This document shows, piece by piece, positions 26,155 to 34,947 of a stretch of DNA of 64,000 nt (positions within the stretch are counted from its first letter, which is position 1; the number at the start of each line of letters is the position of its first letter). Position numbers and translations under genes: made by a program. The DNA comes from Streptomyces deccanensis (GTDB lineage: Bacteria > Actinomycetota > Actinomycetes > Streptomycetales > Streptomycetaceae), in the NCBI RefSeq assembly GCF_022385335.1, contig NZ_CP092431.1, positions 9,238,001 to 9,302,000 of the forward strand, read 5' to 3'. The notes under the pieces were generated by a model. The model worked only from the letters and a program-made list of their open reading frames with translations, was not told the DNA's origin and made no database searches.

Positions 26155-26183
26155 AACATATGAACCGGGCCACCCCTGGTCAA
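26155..26183 (-). promoter_or_regulatory. Candidate promoter of the ferredoxin operon
   Basis: On the minus strand TTGACC (26178-26183) and TATGTT (26155-26160) are separated by 17 bases, a good match to a housekeeping sigma-factor promoter. The GTTTG-N4-CAAAC site follows directly. Confidence 0.6.
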
Positions 26184-26221
26184 TACCTGTCCGAGTGGAT
26201 AATTTTTTCGGCCCCGGCCCC

Positions 26222-26250
26222 TTGCGGGCCGCTTCACCCGTTCCTATCGT
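26222..26250 (+). promoter_or_regulatory. Candidate promoter of the ligase-P450 operon
   Basis: TTGCGG (26222-26227) and TATCGT (26245-26250) are spaced by 17 bases. The operator-like palindrome at 26249 overlaps the end of the -10 element, the same arrangement as in the divergent ferredoxin promoter. Confidence 0.5.
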
Positions 26251-26262
26251 TTGGCATCAAAC
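26249..26262. promoter_or_regulatory. Operator-like palindrome, site 3 of three
   Basis: GTTTG-GCAT-CAAAC, again with perfect 5-bp arms and a 4-base spacer. It overlaps the candidate -10 box and start region of the glutamine-synthetase-like gene, 30 bases before its GTG. The pattern is shared with sites 20274-20287 and 26141-26154. Confidence 0.75.
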
Positions 26263-26291
26263 AAACGGCCTCAGTCGTCGAGGAGTCAACG

Positions 26292-27647
26292 GTGAGCGCA
26301 TCCGAAACACCGGCCGTCCGGCAACACCAGGAGCGGCTGGCCGCCGAGGGCATCGACGTGGTCCGGGTGACCTATCCCGACCTGATCGGTACCGACCGGG
26401 CCCGGGACGTGCTGCTCGACCAGTTGCCGACGGCCTGCGAGCACGGGCTCGCCTTCTGCCGGGCGGTCTACCACACCTCGCCCCAGGGCGACGTCGTCCC
26501 CGTGGCCGGTGGTCTGGACGCGGGCCTGCCCGACATCCACGTACGGCCCGACCTCGACACCCTGGTCGCCCTCCCCTGGGAGCCCGGCGTCGCCTCCTGC
26601 CTCGGCGAGGCCATCGACCCCGCGACGGGGGCACCCGCCCCCGAATCCCCCCGCGACCTGCTGCGCTCGGTGCTCGCCCACTGCGCCGACGAGGGTCTGC
26701 GCCCCGTGGTCGGCCCCGAACTCGAGTACTTCCTCTGCGACGCGGACCCCGCCTCCCCGAGCGGCTGGCGGCGCTACTCGGGCACCACCGGCGCCGTCTA
26801 CACCGCCGGCCTGCGCGCCGACCCCGACAACCATCTGCTGCCCACCCTGCGCCACCTCCGCGACCTGCGCATCGGCGTCACCAACGGCAACCACGAGTTC
26901 GACGGCGGCCAGTTCGAGATCAACCTGACGCACTCGGACGCCCTGTCCGCCGCCGACCGCTCCTTCCGCTTCAAGGCCGCCGTCAAGGAACTCGCCCGCA
27001 AGGAGGGCCGTCTCGCCACCTTCATGGCCAGACCCTTCAACGACGCGGGCGGCTCCGGCTTCCACCTCCACCTGTCCTGCGACGACGAGCACGGCCGCAA
27101 CGCCTTCGACGACCCCGAGGGCCACCACGGACTGTCCGACACCGCCCGCCACGCCATCGCCGGGGTCCTCGCCCACGCCCCGGCGCTCGCCGCCCTCGCC
27201 AACCCGACGGTCAACTCCTACAAACGCTTCGGCCCGGACACCCTCGCCCCCTGGCTGATCGACTGGGGCCTGGACAACCGCAGCGCCATGGTCCGCATCC
27301 CGCCCGAGCGCGGTTCCGGCGCCCGGCTCGAACTGCGCCTCGGCGACGCCGGCGCCAACCCGTACCTGCTGATCGCGGGCACGATCGCCGCCGCCCTGCT
27401 CGGCGTCCGGGCGGGCGAGGAACCCCCGGCCCCGCTGGAGGGCTACGGCTACGACACCGCCAGGTCGGCCGTGCTGCCGGCGAACCTCGCCGCCGCCCTC
27501 GACGCCCTGGAGGCGGACACCGCCCTCACCGAGATCCTCGGCAAGGCCTTCACCACCTCGTACCTCAGCTACAAGCGCGACGAGGTCGCACGCTTCCAAC
27601 GGCACGTCACCGACTGGGAGTTCACCGAGTACGCCTACCACCTGTGA
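26292..27647 (+). CDS. Glutamine synthetase-like gamma-glutamyl-amine ligase
   Basis: 451 residues. Members of this branch join glutamate to an amine using ATP, e.g. GlnA3/GlnA4 of Streptomyces, PuuA, IpuC and the anilide synthase AtdA1. GS active-site motifs are present: Glu143/Glu145 (GPELEYF), Glu209 (GQFEI), His258/His260 (GSGFHLHLS), NPTVNSYKR (304-312) and the arginine-rich stretch around LELRLGDAGANPYL. The GTG at 26292 follows GGAG and gives a family-length N-terminus. It is unlikely to be the housekeeping enzyme, given its position with a P450 gene 20 bases downstream and a PuuD-like hydrolase and APC permease in the same putative regulon. The amine substrate is unknown. Confidence 0.87.
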   Translation: MSASETPAVRQHQERLAAEGIDVVRVTYPDLIGTDRARDVLLDQLPTACEHGLAFCRAVYHTSPQGDVVPVAGGLDAGLPDIHVRPDLDTLVALPWEPGVASCLGEAIDPATGAPAPESPRDLLRSVLAHCADEGLRPVVGPELEYFLCDADPASPSGWRRYSGTTGAVYTAGLRADPDNHLLPTLRHLRDLRIGVTNGNHEFDGGQFEINLTHSDALSAADRSFRFKAAVKELARKEGRLATFMARPFNDAGGSGFHLHLSCDDEHGRNAFDDPEGHHGLSDTARHAIAGVLAHAPALAALANPTVNSYKRFGPDTLAPWLIDWGLDNRSAMVRIPPERGSGARLELRLGDAGANPYLLIAGTIAAALLGVRAGEEPPAPLEGYGYDTARSAVLPANLAAALDALEADTALTEILGKAFTTSYLSYKRDEVARFQRHVTDWEFTEYAYHL

Positions 27648-27667
27648 CGCCTGGGAGCACCTCCATC

Positions 27668-28966
27668 ATGACCACTTCAGCCCGCCCCGCCTCCGTGCGC
27701 GAGGCCGTGCAGGAACCCATGCCGCTGGACGACGTGGACCTCGCCGACCTCGACAACTTCACCGACGGTGTCACCCCGTGGCGCATGTTCCACACCCTGC
27801 GCCACCAGGACCCGGTCCACTGGCAGCCGGAGGAGGCCCCCAACTCCGGCTTCTGGGCGGTCACCCGGCACGTCGACATCGCCCGCGTCGACCGCGACGC
27901 CGAGACCTTCACCTCGACGAGGTTCGTCAACCTGGAGGAGGTCGACGAGGACCAGATCAGGACCCGCGCCTCCATCCTCGAACTGGACGGCGTCCGCCAC
28001 CGCGCCCTGCGCAGCGTGATCCAGCGCCAGTTCGGCGCGAGCGTCATCAACAGCTACACCGACTTCCTGCGCGGCCTGACCGCCACCACCCTCGACGCGG
28101 CCCTCGCCAAGGGCACCTTCGACTTCGTCGCCGACGTCTCCGCCGACTTCCCCATCAACGTCCTGGCCCGCCTCCTCGACGTCCCCCCGGAGGACAACCA
28201 GAAGCTCATCGACTGGGGCAACCGCATCATCGGCAACACCGACCCCGACTACGCGGACGTCCTGCTGAACAGCGCGGAGAGCGAGCGGTTCAAGCATCTG
28301 CCGTTCCGCTCGCCCGCCTCCCTCGAAGTCTTCGAGTACGGCCGCGAACTGGCCCGGCAGCGCCGCGGCGGCGACGGCACCGACCTGGTCTCCAGGCTGG
28401 TCAACACCACCCCGCGCGACGGGGTCCCGCTCTCCGCACAGGACTTCGACAACTACTTCCTGCTGCTGGTCGTCGCCGGCAACGAGACCACCCGCCACAC
28501 CATCACCCACTCCATGCTGGCCCTGCTCCAGCACCCGGAGCAGCTCGCCCGCCTCCAGGAGGACCCCTCCCTGATCCCGGTGGCGACGGAGGAGTTCCTG
28601 CGCTGGGCGTCCCCCGTCTACCACTTCCGCCGCACCGCGACCCGTGACGTCGAACTCGGCGGCAAACGGATCAAGGAGGGCGACAAGGTCGTCATGTGGT
28701 ACGCCTCCGGCAACCGCGACGAGGAGGTCTTCGGCAATCCCTACGACCTCGACGTCGCCCGCGCCGACAACGACCATGTCACCTTCGGCAAGGGCAGCCC
28801 TCACCTGTGCCTGGGCAACCTGCTGGCCCGCACCGAGATCCGCATCATGTTCGAGGAGCTGATCCCGCGCCTCGCCGACATCCGCCTGGTCGGTGACGTC
28901 CCGCGCGTCCGCTCCAACTTCGTCAACGGCATCAAGAAGCTGCCGGTCGAGGTGACCCTGGCCTGA
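27668..28966 (+). CDS. Cytochrome P450
   Basis: 432 residues. A haem monooxygenase fed by the ferredoxin and reductase across the divergent promoter. The haem-ligand loop is FGKGSPHLCLG with Cys381; the I-helix oxygen-activation motif is VVAGNETTRH; the K-helix ExxR is in EEFLRW. The sequence resembles the CYP124/125/142-type group of actinobacteria, whose members oxidise lipids and terpenoids, but fold-level similarity does not fix the substrate. It follows the ligase gene by 20 bases (same operon) and its stop is 3 bases from the convergent isomerase gene. No polyketide or peptide synthetase is near, so a catabolic role is more likely than biosynthetic tailoring. Confidence 0.92.
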   Translation: MTTSARPASVREAVQEPMPLDDVDLADLDNFTDGVTPWRMFHTLRHQDPVHWQPEEAPNSGFWAVTRHVDIARVDRDAETFTSTRFVNLEEVDEDQIRTRASILELDGVRHRALRSVIQRQFGASVINSYTDFLRGLTATTLDAALAKGTFDFVADVSADFPINVLARLLDVPPEDNQKLIDWGNRIIGNTDPDYADVLLNSAESERFKHLPFRSPASLEVFEYGRELARQRRGGDGTDLVSRLVNTTPRDGVPLSAQDFDNYFLLLVVAGNETTRHTITHSMLALLQHPEQLARLQEDPSLIPVATEEFLRWASPVYHFRRTATRDVELGGKRIKEGDKVVMWYASGNRDEEVFGNPYDLDVARADNDHVTFGKGSPHLCLGNLLARTEIRIMFEELIPRLADIRLVGDVPRVRSNFVNGIKKLPVEVTLA

Positions 28967-28969
28967 GCG

Positions 28970-29842
28970 TCAGCGGGACCCCAGCTCCTTGGTGATGCGC
29001 TCCAGCATGAACGCGGACGACTCCTTCGCCCGCTCCTCCCAGGCGAAGACGCAGGCGGTGGCCACCCCGTCGAAGTCCAGCTCGCGCAGGGTGCCGAAGA
29101 ACGCGTCCCAGTCCACCTCGCCCTGGCCGATGTCCAGGTGCTGGTGGATCCGGGCGGTCGTGCCGGGCGGGTTGAGGATGTAGCGCAGCCCGCTGGAGCC
29201 CTTGTGGTCGAAGGAGTCGGCGATGTGCACGTGCTTCAGCCGGTCGCCGGCGTACCGCATCATCGCCGCGATGTCCGCGCCGACCTGCGAGGCGCCGGAG
29301 AGGTGGAAGGAGTGCGGGGCGCAGTACAGGTAGTTCACCCAGGGCTTGTCGATCGCGCGGACCAGGTCGACGGCCGGGGTGTTCTCCTCGCAGAAGTCGT
29401 CCGGGTGCGCCTCCAGGTTCAGGGCGATGCCCTCCCGCTCGAACAGCGGCAGCAGTTCCTCCAGCGAACGCCAGAACGCCGCCTCGCTCTCGGCGGCCCG
29501 TTCGGGACGGCCGTTGAACTCCGAGTTCATCAGCGGGCATTCGAGGTCGGCGGTGATCTCGATCATCCGCTTCCAGTAGCGGACCGCGGCCTGCCGCTCG
29601 GTCTCGTCCGGTGAGGACCACTTGTAGAGCGGCAGCACCGAGGACAGCTGGACGCCGTGTGCGCGCAGGGAGTTCTTGAGTTCCGCGACGCGCGCGTCGT
29701 CCGCGCGGGGGTGCAGGAAGAACGGCATGAAATCGTCGCGCGGCGACAACTCGATGTACCGGTAGCCGAGTTCGGCGACCGTGCGCACCATCTCGTCGAT
29801 GGGCAGGGCCCGGAACATGTACGGGTCGAGGGCGATCTTCAC
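28970..29842 (-). CDS. Sugar phosphate isomerase/epimerase (xylose isomerase-like TIM barrel)
   Basis: 290 residues. The protein belongs to the AP endonuclease family 2/IolE-IolI-type TIM barrels, which isomerise or dehydrate sugars and inositol ketones at a divalent metal. Candidate metal or catalytic residues lie in [18 protein letters not shown] and HVHIADS. The GTG at 29842 follows GGAGGTG and overlaps the stop of the upstream dehydrogenase (GTGA). It is the last gene of an MFS transporter-dehydrogenase-isomerase operon under a LacI-type operator. An inositol- or sugar-acid-type substrate is likely. Confidence 0.83.
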   Translation of the reverse strand: MKIALDPYMFRALPIDEMVRTVAELGYRYIELSPRDDFMPFFLHPRADDARVAELKNSLRAHGVQLSSVLPLYKWSSPDETERQAAVRYWKRMIEITADLECPLMNSEFNGRPERAAESEAAFWRSLEELLPLFEREGIALNLEAHPDDFCEENTPAVDLVRAIDKPWVNYLYCAPHSFHLSGASQVGADIAAMMRYAGDRLKHVHIADSFDHKGSSGLRYILNPPGTTARIHQHLDIGQGEVDWDAFFGTLRELDFDGVATACVFAWEERAKESSAFMLERITKELGSR

Positions 29843-30855
29843 GCGGCACCTCCGTAGAAGGGGGGACGGGGCTTGAGGTCGGTGGCGACGATCCGGCCCG
29901 ACTCCAGGGCCTCGAAGGTCGCCGCGGTGATGACGGTGGCGGCGTAGCCGTCCCAGGCGGACGGGCCCGTGGGCTCCGCGCCGGCGGCGACGCCCGCGAT
30001 CCATTCACGGAACTCGGTGTCGAAGGCGTCCGCGAAACGGCCCACCCAGTCGCCCGGCACCTCCGTGCTGTGCTGTCCGGCGGTGCGCAGCCCGACCGTC
30101 GCCGGATCGGGCAGCCGTACGAGACCCTCCTCGCCCACCGCCTCGCACTGGATGTCGTAGCCGTACTGGCAGTTGACGAAGACCTCCAGATCGATCCGGA
30201 CCCCCTTCGCGGTCTCGAAGAGCATGATCTGCGGGTCCTTGAGATGGGCGAACCGCCTGCTCGTCGGGCGGGGCGTGACCACCTGCGTGGAGACGATCTC
30301 GTCGTCGAGCAGCCAGCGCAGTACGTCCACCTCGTGCACGGCCGTGTCCAGCGCGGCCATGGCCGAGGTGTACGACTCCGGGACCGTCGGGTTGCGGTGG
30401 GCGCAGTGCACGATCAGCGGTGCGCCGATGCGGCCGGAGTCGATGACCCGCTTCATCCTCCGGTAGCCGGCGTCGTAGCGGCGCATGAAGCCGACCTGGA
30501 CCAGACGGCGCCCGAGGGCCGTCTCGGCCTCGACGATCCGCAGACAGTCCTCGGCGGTCGTGGCCAGCGGCTTCTCGCAGAACACCGGCTTGCCGGCGGC
30601 GATCGCGGTCAGTACGTGCTCCGCGTGCGTCGGGCCCCAGGACGTCACGAGGACGGCGTCCACGTCCGAGGCGGCGATCAGGGCGGCGCCGTCGGGCAGC
30701 ACCCGCGCCCCGACCGGGGCCGCCGCCTCCTCGGCGCGGGCGGCGTCGATGTCGGTGACCGCGGTGACGCGGGCACCCGTGACGGTCTCGGTGAGCCGCC
30801 GGATGTGGTCCTTGCCGATCCAGCCGGCGCCGACGACACCTACACGTACGGTCAT
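29839..30855 (-). CDS. Gfo/Idh/MocA oxidoreductase (inositol 2-dehydrogenase-like)
   Basis: 338 residues. An NAD(P)-dependent dehydrogenase of cyclic polyols or sugars. The Rossmann motif is [17 protein letters not shown]; the substrate-domain EKPLATT and [12 protein letters not shown] stretches and [17 protein letters not shown] with the catalytic histidine resemble IolG. It lies between the MFS transporter (25 bases upstream) and the TIM-barrel isomerase (overlapping). A paralogue sits at 38643. Confidence 0.87.
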   Translation of the reverse strand: MTVRVGVVGAGWIGKDHIRRLTETVTGARVTAVTDIDAARAEEAAAPVGARVLPDGAALIAASDVDAVLVTSWGPTHAEHVLTAIAAGKPVFCEKPLATTAEDCLRIVEAETALGRRLVQVGFMRRYDAGYRRMKRVIDSGRIGAPLIVHCAHRNPTVPESYTSAMAALDTAVHEVDVLRWLLDDEIVSTQVVTPRPTSRRFAHLKDPQIMLFETAKGVRIDLEVFVNCQYGYDIQCEAVGEEGLVRLPDPATVGLRTAGQHSTEVPGDWVGRFADAFDTEFREWIAGVAAGAEPTGPSAWDGYAATVITAATFEALESGRIVATDLKPRPPFYGGAA

Positions 30856-30880
30856 GGTTGTTTCCTCACAGGGGGGTGAA

Positions 30881-32317
30881 CTAGGAGAAGCGGGACCGGA
30901 GTTCGGCTTCGAGGGTTTCCAGCGAACGGCCCCGGGTCTCGGGGACGCAGAGCTTCACGAAGGTGAGCGAGAAGACACCGGCCACCACGAAAAGGAAGAA
31001 GGTGTTGGAGACACCGATCGCGTCGACCAGCGACGGGAAGACCAGCCCGATCAGGAAGTTGGTCAGCCACAGCACCACCGCCGCGACCCCCATCCCGAAG
31101 CCGCGCATCCGCATGGGGAAGATCTCCGACAGCATCAGCCAGGTCACCGGCGAGATCGCCCCCTGCTGGAAGGCGAGGAAGGTGACCGTCATCGCCAGCA
31201 CGGCGTACGCCCGGCCGTCGCCGGCGGGCAGCGTCAGGGAGAAGACGCCGATCAGCAACAGGGCGACCGTCGTGCCGATCTGACCGGTCATCAGCATCGG
31301 GCGGCGACTGACCCGGCCCAGCAGCCAGATGCCGACGAACGTGGCCAGCACGGAGATGACCCCGTTGGCGATGTTCGCGGTGAGCGCGCCGTCGGAGGTG
31401 AAACCGGCGTCCGTGAGGATCTCGGTGCCGTAGTACATGATCGTGTTGACGCCGGTGATCTGCTGCACGACCGCGATGCCGAAGCCGACGAGCATCAGCT
31501 TGCGCACCCACGGCGTGGCCCTCATGTCCTGCCAGCCGCCGAGCCTCTCCCGCTCCTCCTGGACGGCGAGCGCGGACACCTCGCTCAGCTCGGCCTCGGC
31601 CCGCTGCCGGGACCGCACCTGCCGCAGCACCTCCAGCGCCTCACCGAACCGGGTCCTGGAGGCCAGCCAGCGCGGACTCTCGGGCATCACCAGCATGCCG
31701 AACCACAGCACGACCGCCGGCAGCGTCGCGAGCACCAGCATCCAGCGCCAGACCTCCCCGGACTCCCCGCCGACACGGGCGATGACCGCGTTGGAGGTGA
31801 AGGCCAGCAACTGCCCGGTGACGATCATCAGTTCGTTACGGGTGACCAGCGCGCCCCGTCGTTCGGCGGGGGAGATCTCCGCGAGATAGACGGGCACGGT
31901 CACCGACGCGCCGCCCACCGCGAGGCCGAGCACGAAGCGGGCGACCACCATGACCGCCGTGTTCGGCGCCAGCGTGCACCCCAGCGCGCCGACGAAGAAC
32001 ACCACGGCGAGCACGAGGATCGTCCGGCGCCGCCCGCGCGCGTCCGACAGCCGGCCGCCGGTGATCGCGCCCAGGGCCGCGCCCAGGAGCAGCGAACTGG
32101 TGACCATGCCCTCGGTGAAGGGCGTCAGCCCGAGGTCGTCGGACATGTACGGCAGGGCGCCGTTGATCACGCCGGTGTCGTAGCCGAAGAGGAGTCCGCC
32201 GAAGGTGGCGATGAGTGTGATGAGCCGCAGCCGCCGCGCGACGGCCGGGGACGCGTCGTCCGTGACCGGGCCCGGGCCTGTCGTGCCGTACTTGGCGGTG
32301 CCGTCCTTGACAACCAT
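30881..32317 (-). CDS. MFS sugar/polyol:proton symporter
   Basis: 478 residues, 12 membrane segments. Family signatures are the N-terminal [26 protein letters not shown] after helix 2, PESPRWL before the central loop, [17 protein letters not shown] in helix 7 and a C-terminal [13 protein letters not shown]. These resemble inositol/xylose/glucose symporters such as IolT. The ATG at 32317 follows GGAG. The operator ACTAGCGCGCTCTAGT lies about 100 bases upstream, so the LacI regulator encoded divergently probably controls it. First gene of a three-gene operon. Confidence 0.9.
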   Translation of the reverse strand: MVVKDGTAKYGTTGPGPVTDDASPAVARRLRLITLIATFGGLLFGYDTGVINGALPYMSDDLGLTPFTEGMVTSSLLLGAALGAITGGRLSDARGRRRTILVLAVVFFVGALGCTLAPNTAVMVVARFVLGLAVGGASVTVPVYLAEISPAERRGALVTRNELMIVTGQLLAFTSNAVIARVGGESGEVWRWMLVLATLPAVVLWFGMLVMPESPRWLASRTRFGEALEVLRQVRSRQRAEAELSEVSALAVQEERERLGGWQDMRATPWVRKLMLVGFGIAVVQQITGVNTIMYYGTEILTDAGFTSDGALTANIANGVISVLATFVGIWLLGRVSRRPMLMTGQIGTTVALLLIGVFSLTLPAGDGRAYAVLAMTVTFLAFQQGAISPVTWLMLSEIFPMRMRGFGMGVAAVVLWLTNFLIGLVFPSLVDAIGVSNTFFLFVVAGVFSLTFVKLCVPETRGRSLETLEAELRSRFS

Positions 32318-32417
32318 GCGCGCTCCTACCGTTCGAGGGTCGGACGCCGGGTACCCGTCGGGCCGTGGCCGAGAGACCACGCCGACGGACGACGAGAAGT
32401 AGAAGTTGTCGCGCTCT

Positions 32418-32433
32418 ACTAGCGCGCTCTAGT
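32418..32433. promoter_or_regulatory. LacI-type operator candidate, transporter side
   Basis: ACTAGCGCGCTCTAGT has palindromic ACTAG/CTAGT ends around CGCGCT. A near-identical ACTAGTGCGCTCTAGT is found at 34760-34775 in front of the sugar-binding lipoprotein gene. The site lies in the spacer between the transporter and the LacI gene. Confidence 0.7.
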
Positions 32434-32572
32434 TCGAGTACGATGACCCCTGTCCAAATGTCATGTCAATAGCCTGTCGCCGGAAGAATGCGCGACCCCG
32501 GTCAGGGCCCGCCCCAGGTGGCCGCCCCGGACAGGCCCTAAGGTGGGCGGCGGACGGAGGGTGGGTTCACAG

Positions 32573-33598
32573 GTGGATGCATCGGGGAAGCAGCGGCCCA
32601 CGATGGCGGACGTCGCCGCGAAGGCGGGCGTCTCCCGGGCGCTCGTCTCGATCGTGTTCCGCAACCAGCCGGGGGCGAGCGAGGAGACGCGGGAGCGGGT
32701 GCTGCGGGTCGCCGACGAGATCGGCTACCGGCCCGACAGCGCGGCCCGGCTGCTGGCACGCGGCCGCAGCCGCACGCTCGGCGTGATGTTCACGGTCCAC
32801 CAGACCTTCCACACCAACCTCATCGAGGGCATCTACCCCGAGGCCGAACGCCTCGGCTACGAGGTCCTGCTCTCCGGCGCCACCCGGGGGCGCAGCGAGG
32901 AGAAGGCCGTCGAGGCGCTGCTCAGCCACCGCTGCGAGGCCCTCATCCTGCTCGGCTCCTTCGCCGAGCCCGCGTTCCTCGAAGAGCTGGGCCGCCGTAC
33001 GGTCGCCGTCTCCGTCAGCCGCCGGGTCCCGGGGGCCCACGTCGACTTCGTGCACTCCGCCGAGGGCAAGGGCGTACGGCAGGCGATGGACCATCTCGTC
33101 GAGCTGGGACACCGGCGGATCGCGCACCTCGACGGCGGCCGGGGGCCCGGTTCGGCCGAGCGGCGGCGCGCCTACCGGGCCGCGATGCGCCGGCACGGTC
33201 TGGAGTCCGAGGCCCGGGTGGTGCCCGGCGACCACACGGAGGAGTCCGGCATCGAGACCGGCCGGCTGCTGCTCGCCGAACGCGACCGGGGGCAGGACCT
33301 GCCGACGGCGGTCCTCGCGGGCAACGACCGCAGCGCGATGGGCCTGTTGATGTCGCTGACCCGGTCCGGGGTCGAGGTGCCGCGCGATCTGTCGGTCGTC
33401 GGCTACGACGACAGCCACCTCTCCCACCTCATGCCGATCGGTCTGACCACCGTCCGGCAGGACGCCGTGCTGATGGCCGAGCACGCGGTGCGGTTCGCGG
33501 TGGAACGGCTGGAGCGGCCGGAACTGGAGCCGCGTGAGGCGGTGTTGGAGCCGAAGCTCGTCGTCCGGGGGACCAGCGGGCGGGCGCCGACGCGGTAG
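32573..33598 (+). CDS. LacI-family transcriptional regulator
   Basis: About 341 residues. The N-terminal helix-turn-helix and hinge (TMADVAAKAGVSRALVSIVF followed by VLRVADEIGYRPDSAAR) are typical, followed by a periplasmic-binding-protein-like effector domain ending LTTVRQDAVLMAEHAVRFAV. The start is not certain: the GTG at 32573 is used (GGAGG 12 bases upstream); GTGs at 32561 and 32543 are also in frame. It is divergent from the MFS operon and convergent with the sugar-binding lipoprotein gene. The shared operator at 32418 and 34760 suggests it represses both until its sugar is present. Confidence 0.87.
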   Translation: MDASGKQRPTMADVAAKAGVSRALVSIVFRNQPGASEETRERVLRVADEIGYRPDSAARLLARGRSRTLGVMFTVHQTFHTNLIEGIYPEAERLGYEVLLSGATRGRSEEKAVEALLSHRCEALILLGSFAEPAFLEELGRRTVAVSVSRRVPGAHVDFVHSAEGKGVRQAMDHLVELGHRRIAHLDGGRGPGSAERRRAYRAAMRRHGLESEARVVPGDHTEESGIETGRLLLAERDRGQDLPTAVLAGNDRSAMGLLMSLTRSGVEVPRDLSVVGYDDSHLSHLMPIGLTTVRQDAVLMAEHAVRFAVERLERPELEPREAVLEPKLVVRGTSGRAPTR

Positions 33599-33686
33599 GG
33601 GTGATCCACGGCGGGGGAGCGGCCGACGCCGCGGGCGCGCCGCCGGCCGCCTTCGTCGCCGTCGTACCGGGGTGGGGGCGCGGCGG

Positions 33687-34691
33687 TCAGCGGGTGCCCT
33701 TCGCCGCGAACTCGGCCACGGCGTCCACGTTCTCCGGGGTGATGAACGCGGGCCCGGTGAGGACGGGCGCGGTGCCGCCGCCGCTGACGTTTCCGTTCGT
33801 CCGGTGCAGCCACAGTCCGTCGACGGCGAGGTAGCCCTGGAGGTACGGCTGCTGGTCGACGGCGAACTCGACCTCGCCGTCCTTGACGGCCCGCACCAGG
33901 TCCTTGTTGAGGTCGAAGGTCGCGAGCTTCGCCTTGCTCGACGCGTCGGCGAGCGACTGCACGGCGGTCAGGGCGATCGGGGCGCCCAGGGTGACCACCC
34001 GGTCGATGGAGGAGTCCTGCTTGAGCTTGGCGGTGATCGTCGACTTCACGGAGGGCATGTCGGTGCCGTTGACGTAGAGGATGTCGGTGGTCCCGCCGAA
34101 GCCCTTCTTCAGCCCGGCGCACCGTGCCTCCAGGGCGACCTGGCCCTGCTCCTGGATGACGCACAGGGCGTGCCGGGCGCCCGCCTCGTCCAGACGTTCG
34201 CCGAAGGCCTGGCCGGCGATGTTCTCGTCCTGGCCGAAGTACTCCAGCATGCCGAGCTCCTTCCAGTCGTCGAGGCCGGAGTTGAAGCCGACGACCGGGA
34301 TGCCCGCGGCGGTGGCCTTGGCGACGACGTCCTTCATGGCGTCGGGCTTGGCGGCGGTGAGGGCGATGCCGTCGACCTTCTGGTCGATCGCGTTCTGCAC
34401 CAGGTTGGCCTGGTTGCCGGCGTTGGGGTCGGCGGAGTAGACGAGCTCGATGTTGTCCTTGGCGGCCGCCGCCTGGGCGCCCTTGCGGACGATGTCCCAG
34501 AAGGTGTCGCCGGGGGCGGCGTGGGTGATCACGGCCACGGTCATGCGGGGGGTGTCGGCCCTGCCCTCGGCCGCGGAGTCCCCGCTCTCCGTGGACTTCT
34601 TGCCGCCGGAGCTGCTGGAGCAGCCGGCGGCGAGCAGGGCGCCGGTCAGGACGGTGGCGGTCAGAGCGGCGACTCGATGGTGTCTGTGCAT
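33687..34691 (-). CDS. Sugar-binding lipoprotein (ABC or sensor type), orphan
   Basis: 334 residues. The lipobox LAAGCS puts an acylated Cys24 after a hydrophobic signal. The mature protein is a periplasmic-binding-protein type I fold as in ribose- and inositol-binding proteins (TVAVITHAAPGDTFWDIVRKG, VDGIALTAAKPDAM, GIPVVGFNSG). No ABC permease or ATPase gene lies beside it, so it must share a transporter encoded elsewhere or act only in sensing. The promoter region carries the ACTAG operator (34760-34775), linking it to the LacI/MFS group. Confidence 0.88.
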   Translation of the reverse strand: MHRHHRVAALTATVLTGALLAAGCSSSSGGKKSTESGDSAAEGRADTPRMTVAVITHAAPGDTFWDIVRKGAQAAAAKDNIELVYSADPNAGNQANLVQNAIDQKVDGIALTAAKPDAMKDVVAKATAAGIPVVGFNSGLDDWKELGMLEYFGQDENIAGQAFGERLDEAGARHALCVIQEQGQVALEARCAGLKKGFGGTTDILYVNGTDMPSVKSTITAKLKQDSSIDRVVTLGAPIALTAVQSLADASSKAKLATFDLNKDLVRAVKDGEVEFAVDQQPYLQGYLAVDGLWLHRTNGNVSGGGTAPVLTGPAFITPENVDAVAEFAAKGTR

Positions 34692-34759
34692 GTCCCTCGC
34701 ACCTCGCTGTGCTGGTCAGGGTGGGTGTGTGGACCGGGGCCCGATGACTAGCGCGCTCG

Positions 34760-34775
34760 ACTAGTGCGCTCTAGT
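34760..34775. promoter_or_regulatory. LacI-type operator candidate, binding-protein side
   Basis: ACTAGTGCGCTCTAGT differs in one base from the site at 32418-32433. An overlapping ACTAGCGCGCTCGACTAGT (34747-34765) may be a second half of a double site. It lies about 70 bases upstream of the lipoprotein start on the minus strand. Confidence 0.7.
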
Positions 34776-34947
34776 GGCATGACTATGGAGCCGTCCCCCG
34801 GTGATGTCAACGGGTATGTCAGGACGTCTCAACAAATCGAGGGCGGCGGTACCGGCGCGGTCCCCACCCGACCGGAACGGGCACAGGATGTCGGGTGGGG
34901 CGGGGTGGCCGCTTCCTAGCGTGGTGGTCGAAAGGAAGGAGGCCGGG

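Noticed and set aside
27668..28966. P450 as part of a secondary-metabolite cluster
   Set aside because: No polyketide synthase, peptide synthetase, terpene synthase or resistance gene is in the window. The P450 is next to a ligase and catabolic genes under a shared operator.
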